Origin: Telopea speciosissima
Lineage: Eukaryota; Streptophyta; Magnoliopsida; Proteales; Proteaceae
Direction of reading: 5' to 3'
DNA: 64,000 nucleotides
Assembly (NCBI RefSeq): GCF_018873765.1
Contig: NC_057924.1
Location: forward strand, 16,269,001-16,333,000
The notes beneath the pieces are model-generated. The model did no database searches and was not told where the DNA came from. It was given only the letters and a program-made list of their open reading frames with translations. A program made the position numbers and the translations under genes. Below, one piece after another: positions 35,244 to 46,636 of the stretch. Numbering within the stretch: position 1 is the stretch's first letter; the number at the start of each line of letters is the position of its first letter.

Positions 35244-38200
35244 ATGCACACCAATAAGCACACAAGGATTTAGGGTGGTTCGGATCAGCCTGTCTTACAT
35301 CCACTCCCTTGATCAAGGACTAAGGATTTCTCCACTATCCAATTCTTTTCCCAGGAAAGAATCAAGCCCTTACATAAGCAACCACATGTCGAGTACCCAA
35401 GCCACATAGGCTCAAAGGATTTCCTACCCAGGTCACACAGACCAAGGATATTCACTCAGGTCACACAGACCAATGATTTCTCTTTTACAGTACAATATGG
35501 CTTCTTCTTTCAAGCCTGATCACTGTAACCAATTAAGCTCATTATGATCAATACAAGATGATTTTTATGCTGCACTTTACACGTTGAATCTTTTGTTTAG
35601 CCCTTCTCAAAATGATCTTTCACTTTGTCTCTGTCACAATAGCAACAACTACTTTTCAAAAGGATGCAGACAATAAAGTTCAATATCAGCAACTCAAAAT
35701 GATCTTGCTTTTTTGCATTGCACACTTCTTGTCTTTGCTTGTGATTGATCTTCTATATATAACATCAACTGACTCCATCCTTTTTTTGGCAAAAGAATTA
35801 GCTGTTAGACTAGCTGTTAGAGTCAAGCTAAGCTTCTCTTTGAACATTTGAACTCAACTTTCATTCCCAAGAGAAACTAGCACTAAAACATCAAAATGAT
35901 TAGAAGCATTAAGTTCATTTTGGTTTCCAATATTCAACTAATGATTTCCAAGAAAAACTAGCTGTTGGAGCTCCTCAACATCATTGAAGATGTTTAAGAG
36001 TTCCACTCAAGTGGTTATAGTCCAAGTGGTTGTTAATATATAGTCAATATCTTTCCAACTTCTTGACCATGTAACATTAATTACTATTGCATAGAAGACC
36101 GTGCGACAGTTACAGAAGACCGTGGCTATAGGGACTTAAGATGGTCACTCTTGGACATGCACAAAAGATGGTCAAGGAAGACATCGACATCGTCCGTTTG
36201 AGATGTTAAACTCTCAAACATTCACGGGCAATCGCATGGAAGACTGCAGTGGTCATCCACGACCACTTACTCAAAAAACAAGCTCGATTGTTCATGAGTT
36301 TAGACTTTACACTTTTTAGATATGCCAATATAGCTCAGTCATCCATCCCTGTTCACGGAAGACCGTGGACAGTAAACTTAGCACACTTCTAAGTCAAACC
36401 ACCTAGTTCCTTGGTTTTTCATTGGAGTCTTTTTTTTCTATGGCTTTTCACATCTTGTTGATCATCTACATTAGGATCATAGACATTCCAATTTAAATCA
36501 ATCCTAATGCTTGACTTGAAGGAATCTTCCACTTGATGTAGCATTCAACTCTTTGATTCACAAGCATATGGAAGGCCATCCTCACTCCATGGAAGACCGT
36601 CTTCAATTAGTTCTTCCAATCAACATGCTTTGTTCTTCCTACAACTGTACCTCTTTGGTAGCTTGGGTATCATCTATCTCTTAGCACATTTAGCACACAC
36701 ATTAGTATACCCAAAACACACATCACACAATGGTTTTAATATCCAAAACACTAAATAAATAAATTGAACCTTCTAGTTCCAACACTATTTTACAAGGGTC
36801 GACTCTACCTTAGCTCCAAATCTCCCTTGAAGTTTGCAATACTTCAATAGCTCCATGATTCTCCTACTACGGGTCTTTCAGGTTTCCACAAGACATGGAA
36901 ACGAGTCAAGGTTGATTTTTAATTGGCAAGGAATGAAGTTGACAGTGCAGAACTATATCCGAGAATGTAATGTTTGCCAGCAGAACAAAGCTGAGAACTT
37001 CACTCCATCAAGTTTGCTACAACCATTGCCCTGTCTGGACAGACATAACCATGGATTTTGTCGATGGGCTTCTCGTATCTAACAGCCATGACATGATTAT
37101 GGTAGTGCTTGATCGGCTGTCCTAGTATGCACATTTTATTTCTTTGTCATATCCATATACTGCTGCTACAATTGATTGTCTATTCCTTGATCAGAATTTC
37201 AGACTACATGGCATGCCAACATCAATTGTTAGTAATCGAGATCCCACTTTCACCAGTTCATTTTGGCAGGAATTATTTCGCTTGCAGAACACCAAACTGA
37301 ATTTGTCAACAGCCTACCATCCTCATACAGACAATCAATCAGAGGTGGTAAACCAGTGTTAGAAAACTACCTGCGGTGTTTTGCAGGAGCACGTCCAAAG
37401 GAGTAGGCTAAGTGGCTCTCAATGGCCAAATGGTGGTACAATATGTCAACACATACTTCCACCTACATGTCAACGTATGAAGCAGTTTAAGGCGTGGCAC
37501 CTCCACGTCTTCTCTCTTATATTCTAGGCACCACTCATGTTCAAGCAATAGAAGAGTTGTGATCAAATCTTCTCAAGGAAAACTTGTTGCTTGCTTAAGA
37601 AAGAATGAAGTGCCATGCAGATTAACACCACACAGATCATGAATTCAACGTAGAAGAGGTGGTATATCTACGCCTACAATCCTATCGACAGACATCAGTT
37701 GCAATGCAAAGGGCCCTCAAGCTGTCGCCAAGATACTATGGTCCATACAAGATCATCCAACACATTGGGAAGGTGGCCTACAAGCTACAGCTGCCCGATG
37801 GAGCAAGAGTTCACCCAATCTTCCACGTCTCTTGTCTCAAGCCAAAAATTGGAAATTTGTATCAGCCACAAATAGATCTTCCTCGCATCAATGATAATGG
37901 GGTTTTTCAATCGCAACTAGAGAAAATAATTGATCACAGGATGATTCGGCGAGGTAATTGTGCCATTATAGAGGTGCTGATCAAGTGATCAAATGGCAAG
38001 GTATTGATGGAGGACCAGGTTTCTCGAAGGGAAGGGGAATCTGGTTGTCTTGTTGGTTGTTAGTTATTTTAGCTTACGAGTCCTATTCAGTTAGGTGCAT
38101 GTATGCATTGTTGAATGGTCAGCTATGGAGTCCGCATTATAAGATGAAGTTTAAATAAATGGAAGGCAAGTATTAGTTTTCCTGCAAAAACCAGTCTCAA

Positions 38201-39176
38201 GAGGTCTCAAGTTTCAAAATTGCTCGCAAGAAGAAAAATCACACAACAAATACGAAACACTGATACTGATTAGAAAATGAATTCTTCCAGTTTAGATGAG
38301 AAGCACAAGTGCCTTTAAAACATGATCCTTTAGCCATTTACACTCTGAAAAACAACTGGGTACCAGTACAAACAATTTTAATGAATATACATGCCAACTT
38401 CAATAGATAAGGAAATTGAAGAAGTCAGTCTTTCAAGCAGAAATGCCAACCACTAGATTATCAAGACATCCAAAACAAGAACGGAAAGAAGTGTATGACT
38501 TACCACATTGGGCAATTCGGACTAGACCTTGGCGAATGGACGAGTAGCGTTCCAATCCCCACTTATTGCTACAGAAGCGAAACAAATCCCAAAGAGCCAA
38601 ACAAGATAGCAATCCCAAAAAGGCAACTGGAATTTGATACCTGCCACCACAAAGAAAAACAAATTTAAGCTCCTAATCAAGAATTAGGAGAAAACAGAAC
38701 AAATTAAAACTACAAAACGGCGGAAGCGGGTCGTACAGAGAGATGGCAAAGAAGATAACGGCAAGGGTGGCATAGTTGCGAGCGTAACGCTTGACGTTCT
38801 CCTGAACCCTCAACCTGGCCTGGGAAGGAGAAGAGGGAAAGGAGTAAGAGTCCAAGCAGCCGAAGAAACCAACTGTCCAGGATGGGGCATCGCCGGCAAA
38901 ATCATCGGTAGTGAGCTTGGCGAAAGGGTTGAGCGTGAAGAGAGAGAAGAAGGTGCCCAAGTAGGAGAAGATAAAGTAAAAGAAGCTATAATTGGTGACG
39001 GAGGAGGGGGAGGTGGTGACACTGGTAGAGCTACCGTCACGGTCGGAAGAGAAGAAGGAACGGTCGAGGCTGGTGGTTCGTTCGTCGAGGACTTCGAGAT
39101 AGCCACTGTCACGAAGCCATGACTCGAAAGCGGCCTCTGGAACGCTCAGCGATAATGGATTCGCCAAGAACGCCAT
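25941..39176 (-). CDS. PRA1H: PRA1 family protein, PRA1H type
   Basis: Exons on the minus strand are 39176-38737, 38640-38504, 26202-26131 and 26041-25941; junctions are GT-AG and the sum is 750 nt (249 aa plus TGA). The protein starts [20 protein letters not shown], has a Ser-rich spacer, then [22 protein letters not shown] and [14 protein letters not shown] leading into the membrane region ([18 protein letters not shown], then [20 protein letters not shown]). This order matches Arabidopsis PRA1.H (At4g27540). PRA1 proteins are endomembrane proteins that bind prenylated Rab GTPases; they act in ER-Golgi-endosome traffic. The start at 39176 follows family length; an in-frame ATG 54 codons upstream at 39338 could give an N-extended form. 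Intron 2 (38503-26203) is 12.3 kb, loaded with transposons, yet the exons are undamaged. Confidence 0.93.
26653..26820 (+). mobile_element. Au SINE with 10-bp target duplication
   Basis: It starts AAAGCCTCGGTGCAACGGTA, contains the promoter-box region CTCACGTTTGAGTCAGG, then AGACCCCGCAGTGGCGAGAG and CTTGTGCACTGGGTTCGCC, ending in T10. Exact duplications GTCTAGAGAT lie at 26643-26652 and 26822-26831. It is about 170 bp, full length for the family, in PRA1H intron 2 and antisense to the gene. Confidence 0.93.
28233..28904. mobile_element. hAT-like non-autonomous element with exact 8-bp duplication
   Basis: The left end is CAAGGTACTCAAAACAAAGC and the right end GAGATCTCGAACTATG. Exact GTAACAGA lies at 28225-28232 and 28905-28912. 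The interior shares the CTGATTTATATT and TTGGATTCAAATAG segments with 4836-5461 and with the arms of 14669-17237. The right part carries GAGATCTC and TCTCG words. It is in PRA1H intron 2. Confidence 0.8.
29659..30308 (-). mobile_element. TRIM-like tandem: two LTR-like repeats with primer site and purine tract
   Basis: Two similar segments (29676-29919 and 30036-30295, about 360 bp apart) each begin TGTTAGTA on the minus strand. Each is preceded by a purine tract (AAAGTGGGGATAA or AAAGTGGGGAAAA) and followed by TGGTATCCCAAATCTGA, which resembles the tRNA-Met primer site TGGTATCAGAGC in its first seven bases. Only about 116 bp separate the two repeats. This is the layout of a terminal-repeat retrotransposon in miniature, or a tandem of one. 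LTR 3' edges do not end cleanly in CA, so the exact borders are uncertain. Confidence 0.55.
30530..30768 (+). repeat. Gypsy 5' LTR
   Basis: It corresponds to 38042-38245 by shared words in the same order, including GTTGTCTTG, TTATTTTAGCTTAC (here CTATTTTAGCTTAC), TATAAGATGAAGTTT and AAAATCACACA. It is diverged from the 3' copy by many substitutions and small indels, so the insertion is old. Confidence 0.7.
31760..32933. mobile_element. hAT-like GGCG/CGCC MITE carrying a nested second element
   Basis: The outer ends are CATAGTTGTCAAGGCG and ATGACAACTATG. Exact CACCCAGG lies at 31752-31759 and 32934-32941. Without the nested insert (31931-32921 plus one 8-bp repeat) the original element is about 175 bp of GGCG/CGCC-rich palindromic sequence. 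The host is the gag-to-protease part of the gypsy element. Confidence 0.85.
31931..32921. mobile_element. hAT-like element, TTTCGACC interior, nested
   Basis: The left end is CAAGGTTCTAAATCTCAGG and the right end GTTCTTTTTCCGTG. Flanks ACGACAAC (31923-31930) and ATGACAAC (32922-32929) match 7 of 8. Both end zones carry TTTCGACC or GGTCGAAA words. Its left part is the inverse complement of about 17000-17237, so it belongs to the same family as 14669-17237. Confidence 0.8.
35018..36784. mobile_element. Solo LTR-like insertion in the gypsy element
   Basis: It begins TGTAGGACCGAATGC with GAGAGGGGGTGAATTG shortly after, and ends CTAGTTCCAACA, so it has TG...CA borders. Flanks TTATT (35013-35017) and CTATT (36785-36789) match 4 of 5. 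It separates the gypsy RNase H from its integrase. No coding region is seen. A (GA)n run lies at about 35205-35240. The GAGGGGGTGAATTG motif is one I associate with large plant solo LTRs, which is inference. Confidence 0.6.
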
Positions 39177-42100
39177 TTTCGTAACATCCCAAGACTTGTG
39201 CGCGTCGAACGGAGCAGACACCTTTGAAGTCACGATTGATGCTTCTGAATTTTTTTTATTTTTTTTTAAGGTGTCGTCATCTGATTCGGTATCTCGTGGC
39301 GGAAACTTGTTTGATGGTCTTGCTCTTGTGGTATCCATGTGATCAATCGAAAAGTCGGGATCCACACACACTTATGTGGGACAACTTTATTTTTTGTTTG
39401 ATTTATTATTGTCACATCAGTATACTATTTTTCCAAACATCACAAGGCATGAATTCTATCGCTTGGAGGGATGGCGTGTCCGTCCGACCATCGGATAGAG
39501 AGGACATGGTCTAGATTAGTCACATGTTACATTTCAAAATTAAATCCAATCAAATACTCTCCCTTGTTTCATTAAAAATAAAAAATATCCTCTACATCTG
39601 GTGTATGTCCATGCATGTGTATTAGTATTCTCGACAATGTGTTGCACTCTCCAAACTCTGAGTGGATCAGACAATTTAGATTATAAAAATATTAAAAATT
39701 GATGATTCAGTTTTGTCTTGTGATTTCTAGATACATCATATTCCGTAAAAAAAAAAAATTGAGAAGGAAAACTTGGGTACGTGGGAGGAGTACAGACGTG
39801 TTGCCAAACTTATAAAAACGTCCTAGCATTTGCCACTTAGTAATTCACTTGGCCATAAATTTTGGCTCACAAGTAGACCCTATCATTTCCTATCCATCCA
39901 TAAAATTTGAATTCAATCCAAATTTTTATATGGAGAAAAAGCGAGTAAAAAATATAGTTAAGGAGTTTAAAATAAAAAGTTAAAATTATGGACTATCCAA
40001 AAACACAGGTTGAACATATAATTGAATTATTATACATAATTTGACATGCTGTTAATCCATGAGAGACCTTTTCTTATGATTACAACTTGCCACCCAGTTT
40101 ATGTTGACACATTTTTGCCAAAACTTAATCCTTAAGGAAAATTAGAAATTGCTTTCAATTTTTTATACTATTTTTAATACAATAATTTTTTTTAGGAGGG
40201 GGGACTGGGGAGGAACCTTTATGCTTAGACTCCCACTTTCAAATGCCAATAGATGGCATTAGGGGGTGTCAAATGGTTGGTTCGGTCCAATTTTGATATT
40301 TGGCATATACCAAGTTAGAATGAAACTAGAACCATAAGGTGTTTGATTTACCAAAATCAAATTGAAATTGATAGCTATCGATCTAGTCAATTTTAGCCAA
40401 TTTTAGCCCATTATCGGTTATTTTTAATAGTCTCTTATCCAATTTATTATTTGTCTAATGTCAGTTTTTATATATAAAACGATTTTTTTAATATTGAATT
40501 TGGCAGGTTATTCTTTCTCTTTTTTTTTTTTGCTTTTGATTTTTATCCAAATGTTCGGTTTCAATTGGTCGTAATGGTCTGTCTGGTAGGCTTCTATCAA
40601 TCATAATGGTCGGTCTAGTCGGCTTTGGTCTTTTAATGGTTTTTTTTTTTTTTTTGTAAAAAAAAAAAACCAAGATTGAACTGATAAGGAGTTCAGTTGA
40701 TTATTTTCGATTCGACTCGGTTGGTTCAATCAAGTTAGTTTTGATTTTTGTAAAGAATCCCAGAACCTGTAACTAGTGTCTAACAAAATGAAAAGAGAAG
40801 ATAGAAAGAGATAGAGAAGAAGAAAGGACAACAGGAGAAAAGGGTTGTGCGATAAAATGTATCATCTACCGTACTAGCCAACATATATTAATATTAAGCC
40901 AAAACAGAATTACAAAAAAGATGTAACTCTTACCTAATTAAGCCTAAAGCCTAAAACAAGAAACTTACTTAGACTAAGAAACTAACAATTAAAGATATAA
41001 ACTAACAAAGGAAACCACATAGAGGGACTCCCCTATTGTGTTACATATCTCTTAACAATTTTAACACCCTTATAGCTGCCACATGGTAAACTATATAAAA
41101 CTAAATTTTGTGAACAAGAAAATTCCAATGTCTCCTATGTACATGTCAAGTTCCAACCCTATTGGAGTTTTTCACTTGGCAAATGAGAGTTTTGAAAATC
41201 CAGAGTTATGGAAGAGTGCACAATAGTGATTGAATTAGGTTATGAAATTTGACAAGTAACTAATCCAAACCATGACCTCTCAATTCAAGGACTAGAATAG
41301 CCACACCAATTATCCATATTGCAAAAGAATAATAGACGTGTGGGAAAGGTTCCATCCACTAGTGTATAGGAACTATTTTCACTTTTTTTAGGCATATAAT
41401 TTTATTTTTTTTTACTTTGAGAAAAATCTTATTAATATAATTTGTTGAATGAACCTAAGGTTGACAGAATCAAAACTTGGGAAACAAATGTAGAACTTAA
41501 AATACAAGGAGAATGGTTGAGATTCTTAAGTTATATATAACTCAAATGGACCTTTGAAATTTGACTTGTGGCTAATCCAAAATAGATTAGCTTAGATCTG
41601 TTGTTGGGAGTGTATATTGGTCACATCAATTAATATTGTATGAAACTTTTTAAATTACAAAATTAGTTGTCTAGGTACAACCATGATGTTTTCCTTTGCC
41701 TAACTTTGAAGAAGTTGAAATCCTTGCCGGCACTATGGATGAGGATGACAAGTCATAAGTGATAACCTTTTCTCTCAGCATTATGTGTGACATCTGCAAA
41801 TCAAAACAGATCTCTGTCCCCTCCAGTTTCTGCCCGGCTTAGTTCCCCCAGTGCCTATAATAAAAAGGGGGCATAATGACCACTTTGCCCGGGTGGGGTC
41901 CACCCCCCTTATTAAAGGTACTGGAAGAACTGGGCGGGGCAGGGAACTCGAGGAGATAATTTTCCGGTATTGCTATGACCTTTGCCTCCAATACTGAGAC
42001 AAGCATATGATGATGCCATGGCAGCAAATTAAATTTTGTTTTATTTTTCACCCAAAATTTGTTTTGTATCTTTTTTTTTGTTTTTATTTTTTTATTATAA

Positions 42101-43951
42101 ATTTGACTTGTTTATTCCCCACTAATTAAGTATTCTCTTGCAAGGATTAGCTACCAGGCAGCAGAATATACTGGTCAAAATAGAGAATATTCAAAATTCA
42201 TGCTAAGAAGGTTTGAAACTTTGAATCACTGAAATGTCATTTTTTGTTTCTCTTGAAACCAAAAAAAAAAACCCACAAAGCTCGTAGGCTCGTAGGCTCG
42301 TAGCCCCGTACACCTATTTCCTCTTGTTTTACAAGGTTTGGTCTTATTACACAATTTTCATGGAAGCAAATCCTCTAGTTTGATTATTATCTTAACTCAT
42401 AAGGCAATGGAAAATATTTTCTCTCATTGGTTGCAGTGCAAATTAATACGTGTAATCGTTCTTTATTAAATAACAATTAATAAAGAGATTTTATTATTTA
42501 CATTTCTTAAGGTAGTTGGAAAACTAGGTTTTCTGGCTCAACTTGGTTTTTTAGAAAAAACCTGGTAACTCAACCTTGTCAGCCCTGATCAAGGCGAGTC
42601 ATGTTTTTTTAAGTTTTTAATATAATAAATAAGTATAAATTAATAAAAAAAAAGTCAAAAAAATATGAAAAAAACAGAAAAATAAATAAATCAAAGAATC
42701 ACATTTCAATGCATTTTGAGTATATACCATTGACAAGAGAAGGGAGTCAAGGAGTTGAGGGTTTCTTATAGTTTTAGAATACAGATTTAATATTTTATTC
42801 AATTCAGTTTCTAAGTGATCTGGTTTATGATTTTTTTGAAAAAATGACTAAACTCGTCAAGTTTGTCATGACTCAAGTAAAAATACTGAGTCTTATTTGA
42901 ATCGGACAATTTATGACCCAGTGTCGTCATTTTAACCCTGACCTAGTCTATAGGACTTTTGACCAGGTTTTCCAAAATTTTGACGCGACTCAGGTGACTC
43001 GCCCTAGTCAAAAACCCAAATTTTCAACTATTCTATAGATTAATGTGTAAGGGAAGTAGTTTTCTGTCCAAGAGTATGGCCTACGCTAGCACTCCCATGT
43101 GTCTATCTCTCTCCTCCTCAAAACAAAGGGGTAGAGTTGTTTTTTCATATGGGGAGGCGAGACATAGACTCATAGGAATGCTAACGTAGGCCACATTCCA
43201 GGAAAAAGAACTTTCTCCCAATTAATTATACTTTTTTTGTTCCTTATTTTATTCTCAAAAATTATTTAATATAATATTTAATATAAGAATAACAAAAAAA
43301 GAGTTTTCAAAAAATTGAAAGTCGTTCATATATAAAATGATAGATTTACCCTCACTAAAAAACTATATCAAATGTTTTTAGAAATAAAATAAGAGACAAT
43401 TAAATGAACCTGTCAAGTTCTAAACACACCTATAGAGGTGCCATTCAGACATTCCTTTAAATAAAAAGAGATTTATAGGCACTCAATTCAAGTTCATTGC
43501 ACACGTCTCTCTATTTTTATTTATTTTTTTTTAAATAAAGGTTCTTTGTAGTTTGTCCCCTTGGTATTGTCATCCATGGAGGATTGTTGAGGGTGGCGTG
43601 CTTTGACAATATTATTTTTTAGAAAGAAAATATTTAATTATCCCAAGTTAGTACAAAAGAGGATTAAGAAATGTAAGTTTGTCCCTTTCAATGTTAAACC
43701 TTTCCTTAAAACATTAATTAATAACCTTCATCCAATTACCTCTAATCTAAAAGATGTGTGAAAGTCAACTAATTTCTACATTTTCAAGTTTCAACTAAGG
43801 TTTCTTGCAAGACAAAGAGTATTGCAGGCCATTTTAGAAAGTTTTGGTGAAGGGAAATAGCACAAATTAAGAGTTGAATCTTTAAGGAATATATATATAT
43901 ATATAAAGATTTTGGTTAACCAAGTATTAGCTCTCTATTTACAATTTGGAC
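39177..43951. other. Intergenic region between PRA1H and the VQ gene; MITE remnants
   Basis: The first few hundred bases should hold the PRA1H promoter; none was resolved. At about 40255 TTAGGGGGTGTCAAATGG followed by TTGGTTCGG resembles the left end of a hAT MITE, without a found right end. At about 41816-41956, TCCAGTTTCTGCCCGG and GAACTGGGCGGGGCAGG form an inverted-repeat element. At about 42510-43025 loosely inverted TAGTTGGAAAACTAGG and CCCAAATTTTCAACTA ends bracket GACTCG/GAGTC-rich DNA. At about 43055-43212, GTGGCCTACG-type ends (ATGGCCTACGCTAGCA and its inverse) form another MITE. The rest is AT-rich with nothing recognised. Confidence 0.5.
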
Positions 43952-44335
43952 ATGGTAAAAATGGCTCATTCCGATCAGGCAATTACGCCGCGGCAAGAGA
44001 TCAAAACACTGAGTTGTAGATCGACGACAATGAAGAGGAAGGAAGCAGAGGGGAGTTGTGTTTCATTACCAGAAGGACAAGTGAATAAGCCCAACATAAT
44101 TTATGTTGATACTCCACAGATAATTAAAGTAGATCCAAATAATTTCAGGAGCTTAGTACAAATGCTTACAGGGAAGAAGACATCAAAGTCTAATCCAAAT
44201 TTGTATTCCAGCACCAGTTCTTCCATCTCTACAAATTCTTCATCAACAAAGGAAGTTTCTCATGATCAGAAAAGAGATAAGAGTTCTGGTGGTCTCTCTA
44301 ATACATCAATACTCAGTAGGGATTTCTTTAAGTGA
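43952..44335 (+). CDS. VQ-motif protein, single exon, 127 aa
   Basis: The frame begins MVKMAHSDQ and contains NNFRSLVQMLTGKK at about residues 66-79, an exact VQ core (FxxxVQxLTG). VQ proteins are plant-specific cofactors that bind WRKY transcription factors, sigma-factor-binding partners or MAP kinase substrates, usually in the nucleus or plastid. The rest is low-complexity: a Ser-rich run at 90-110 and the end SILSRDFFK. The gene is intronless, as is usual for the family. A (TA)n stretch followed by TATAAAG lies at about 43891-43908, upstream of the ATG, and could include the TATA element. ATG at 43952 was chosen because the frame upstream has no earlier ATG. The subfamily was not determined. 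Confidence 0.88.
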   Translation: MVKMAHSDQAITPRQEIKTLSCRSTTMKRKEAEGSCVSLPEGQVNKPNIIYVDTPQIIKVDPNNFRSLVQMLTGKKTSKSNPNLYSSTSSSISTNSSSTKEVSHDQKRDKSSGGLSNTSILSRDFFK

Positions 44336-44466
44336 TCTTGGGGCCAATAAATAAGCTAACTTTTATGGCTTTTCTATCATCTTCTTGTGAGTTAAGGTTG
44401 TATGTCTTCTACTTTGATCTTCTTAATTTCATGTACATCCATTCTTCTATATTGCACAGATAGATC

Positions 44467-44509
<43 letters not shown>

Positions 44510-45269
44510 ACAACCAAATGGTGATCATTTGTACTTTGGTGCACAGCCATGGGAAGAAGAATTCTGATACTATTGGATTATGAATTGGAAGGACGATTTG
44601 TAGTTTTTCACCGATATCATAACACTGAGTATGGTGCAATATCTTCATCAATCTCACGCGATGATTGCGTGTTGGATATTGTGTTCATCAAACACAATTC
44701 AAAGAGATCAAATTAAATTAATTGGCATATATTGTTTTATGTATATGCGATATATTGTCCCTAGGTTATATAATTTCAAGTGTTCGCAATTAGGGACAAA
44801 ATTAGGCATTTTGTTCATATGATTATCACATTGTATATTTTCGAAATGTAATTCAAGAATATAAACGTGAATATTGTATGTGTATCAAACTTGATCATTT
44901 GAGAATCTTGCATAGACTACCGTTAGTTGTATTAAGTAATAAGATTCTCTGTAATAGTTGTTGGTCCCTATATCTGAGAGATCTTTACCGTTGCAGTTGC
45001 ACATTTTGTGTTTTGGTGTACCGAGTTAAGGTTTTTTTTTTGTTTTTTGGTAAACACCGAATTAAGGTTGATGCCTACACTATCCATATATTGGTATATT
45101 AGATTCACAACAATGTTCGTCTGTAAATGGAAGAGATACTCAACAAGATATCCACTTCTCGAATATAATGAATATCTTGAGAGAATCATAAGATTGTGAT
45201 TTGATTGAAATTCCAAGTTCGGTGGCAGTTTGTAAAGAGTTTACAGATGCATTTAAAATATTATTATTT
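44336..45269. other. VQ gene 3' flank; (CT)n microsatellite
   Basis: A (CT)n run lies at about 44469-44504, about 135 bp after the stop codon. No further gene is visible up to the MITE at 45270. Confidence 0.5.
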
Positions 45270-45447
45270 GGACAAGAGAACGCTACTTGGTTGCATGGCT
45301 CCTATGCCAACGGAAGGGCCAATGAGAGCGTGCACATAAGCATCATGAGGATGAGATTTTCGCCTTTCCATGGGGGTGGGGTAGTCATTTCGTGCCCCTC
45401 TGTGTCTAGGCACAAGGGACACGCGACTAGTTAGCGTTCTTTTCCCC
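45270..45447. mobile_element. Mutator-like MITE, GAACGCTA type
   Basis: The ends are GGACAAGAGAACGCTA and the inverse TAGCGTTCTTTTCCCC. Flanks TTATTATTT (45261-45269) and ATATTATTT (45448-45456) match in 7 of 9. No coding capacity. Confidence 0.6.
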
Positions 45448-45899
45448 ATATTATTTATATAGTAATTATATTTGAAAAGGTTTTCCAAAAGTGGTATATT
45501 CAATCAGTGATCGTGATTCTTTGACATAGCCGTTTTGACGAGTAGGGTTTTTTTATGATGTTCATATTCCATATATGTAAGCCCACTTGTGACATTGTTC
45601 AGTGGAGGGACTTTAATGTAATTACTTTTGTCATTTTAATGAGATTTTGGTTACTACTACCATTTAGGTGGTGTATTTATTGGTAAATAATTTAGTAACT
45701 ACTTCTAGTGGGAGTGTCAATGTCCTACAACAGTTAAGGGTTTATTCTCGCGTTATATGATTCACACTGAAATGATAGGTGAATGATGGTATTCACTTGG
45801 CTTGAGTATGTGTCAACTAGCAAGAATAGACACGACACCCAAGTGATTAGAAATTTAATCCCTCGAGAAGGGAGAGGATTGACAACATAGTCTTTGCAA

Positions 45900-46300
45900 T
45901 CAGAACGTGCACAATGAACTCCAACAGGCTGAGTTGTGTGTGTTAGGAATTGGTAGATTTCGAATCATATTAGCCATTGTTAAGGCGACTGAAGCTAAGT
46001 CTTCTCCTTCAATGAAGAAGAAGAAGAAGGAGGAGGAGGAGGCGAGAAAGGGAAAGACCCAGCAAAAGAGCCCTAGGGTTAAAGATGGATGGGCTCAAAA
46101 GAAATCCACCAAAGGAACTGTTTCCATTGTGGCAAGCTGGGACACTAGAAAGGAACTATCATATCTATCTCTGGCTATTATGAAGAAGATCACTAGAAGC
46201 TGGAAGAAGGTTTTTTTTGAAACCTTTATCTCAACCGAATCCAATATGTTGGTATAATCAATTGACTTGCAGGGATTCAAAGAGATAAGAAGGCTTCAGA
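45900..46300 (+). pseudogene. Copia gag relic with zinc-knuckle trace
   Basis: A Lys/Glu-rich stretch (KKKKKEEEEARKG) is followed, in a shifted frame near 46110-46160, by NCFHCGKLGH, then a stop in place of a Trp codon, then KRNY. This is the CX2CX4HX4C knuckle of copia gag (usual ending GHWKRNC) with its last Cys and the Trp lost. No pol follows, so only a gag fragment is present. Confidence 0.7.
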
Positions 46301-46371
46301 ATAATGAGTTATGTTTAAGAGTGGGAAAAGGGGGAGATGAGGCCAACATGATTAATGTTAGCACTAATTTT

Positions 46372-46600
46372 TTAACTTTTCAAATACTGGAATTTTAGTT
46401 TTGAATGGTTGTTTTTTTGTTCCAGGTTTTTAGAAAACATTATTCTTGTTTCAAAACATGTTATTCCAATCTGGTTATATTTTTTCCGTTTCAATTCAAA
46501 TGATGTTGGATCTTCCCATATATTAATGAAATCTCCATTCCCTACTTTTCGACAAACCATGTTTCTTAGGTGAGGAATGATATTGGAAATACTATTTCAG
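46372..46600 (-). pseudogene. LINE relic (zf-RVT-like segment)
   Basis: The minus strand reads CRKVGNGDFINIWEDP, resembling the VGNG-xx-IxIWxDPW segment near the C-terminal end of plant L1-type LINE proteins. The fragment is too short to place further. Confidence 0.45.
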
Positions 46601-46636
46601 ACCCACCCAAAATTCTGTTTTGGGATTAAAATTAGG

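Larger units (their letters stand above)
30530..38245 (+). mobile_element. Ty3/gypsy retrotransposon, decayed and nested, in PRA1H intron 2
   Basis: LTR-like repeats at about 30530-30768 and 38042-38245 flank the element (shared words GGTTGTCTTG, TAGTTTTCCTGC, AAAATTGCTCGCAA). In order are gag ([12 protein letters not shown] and [14 protein letters not shown] near 31260-31500), a protease region ([13 protein letters not shown] near 33080), reverse transcriptase ([20 protein letters not shown] near 33810; KKSKCQFG and EYLGHFIS near 34210-34270), RNase H ([14 protein letters not shown] near 34550), the integrase HHCC region ([20 protein letters not shown] near 36960), an integrase core remnant ([16 protein letters not shown] near 37300), and a chromodomain-like end ([12 protein letters not shown] near 37920). 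Many stops break it. It has been invaded at 31760-32933 and 35018-36784. It runs antisense to PRA1H. Confidence 0.9.

Noticed and set aside
38810..39112. Ser/Pro-rich frame on the minus strand
   Set aside because: It is the alternate frame of PRA1H exon 1.
42510..43025. Possible further member of the 8-bp-duplication group
   Set aside because: Ends are loosely inverted and rich in GACTCG words, but no matching flanks could be found.
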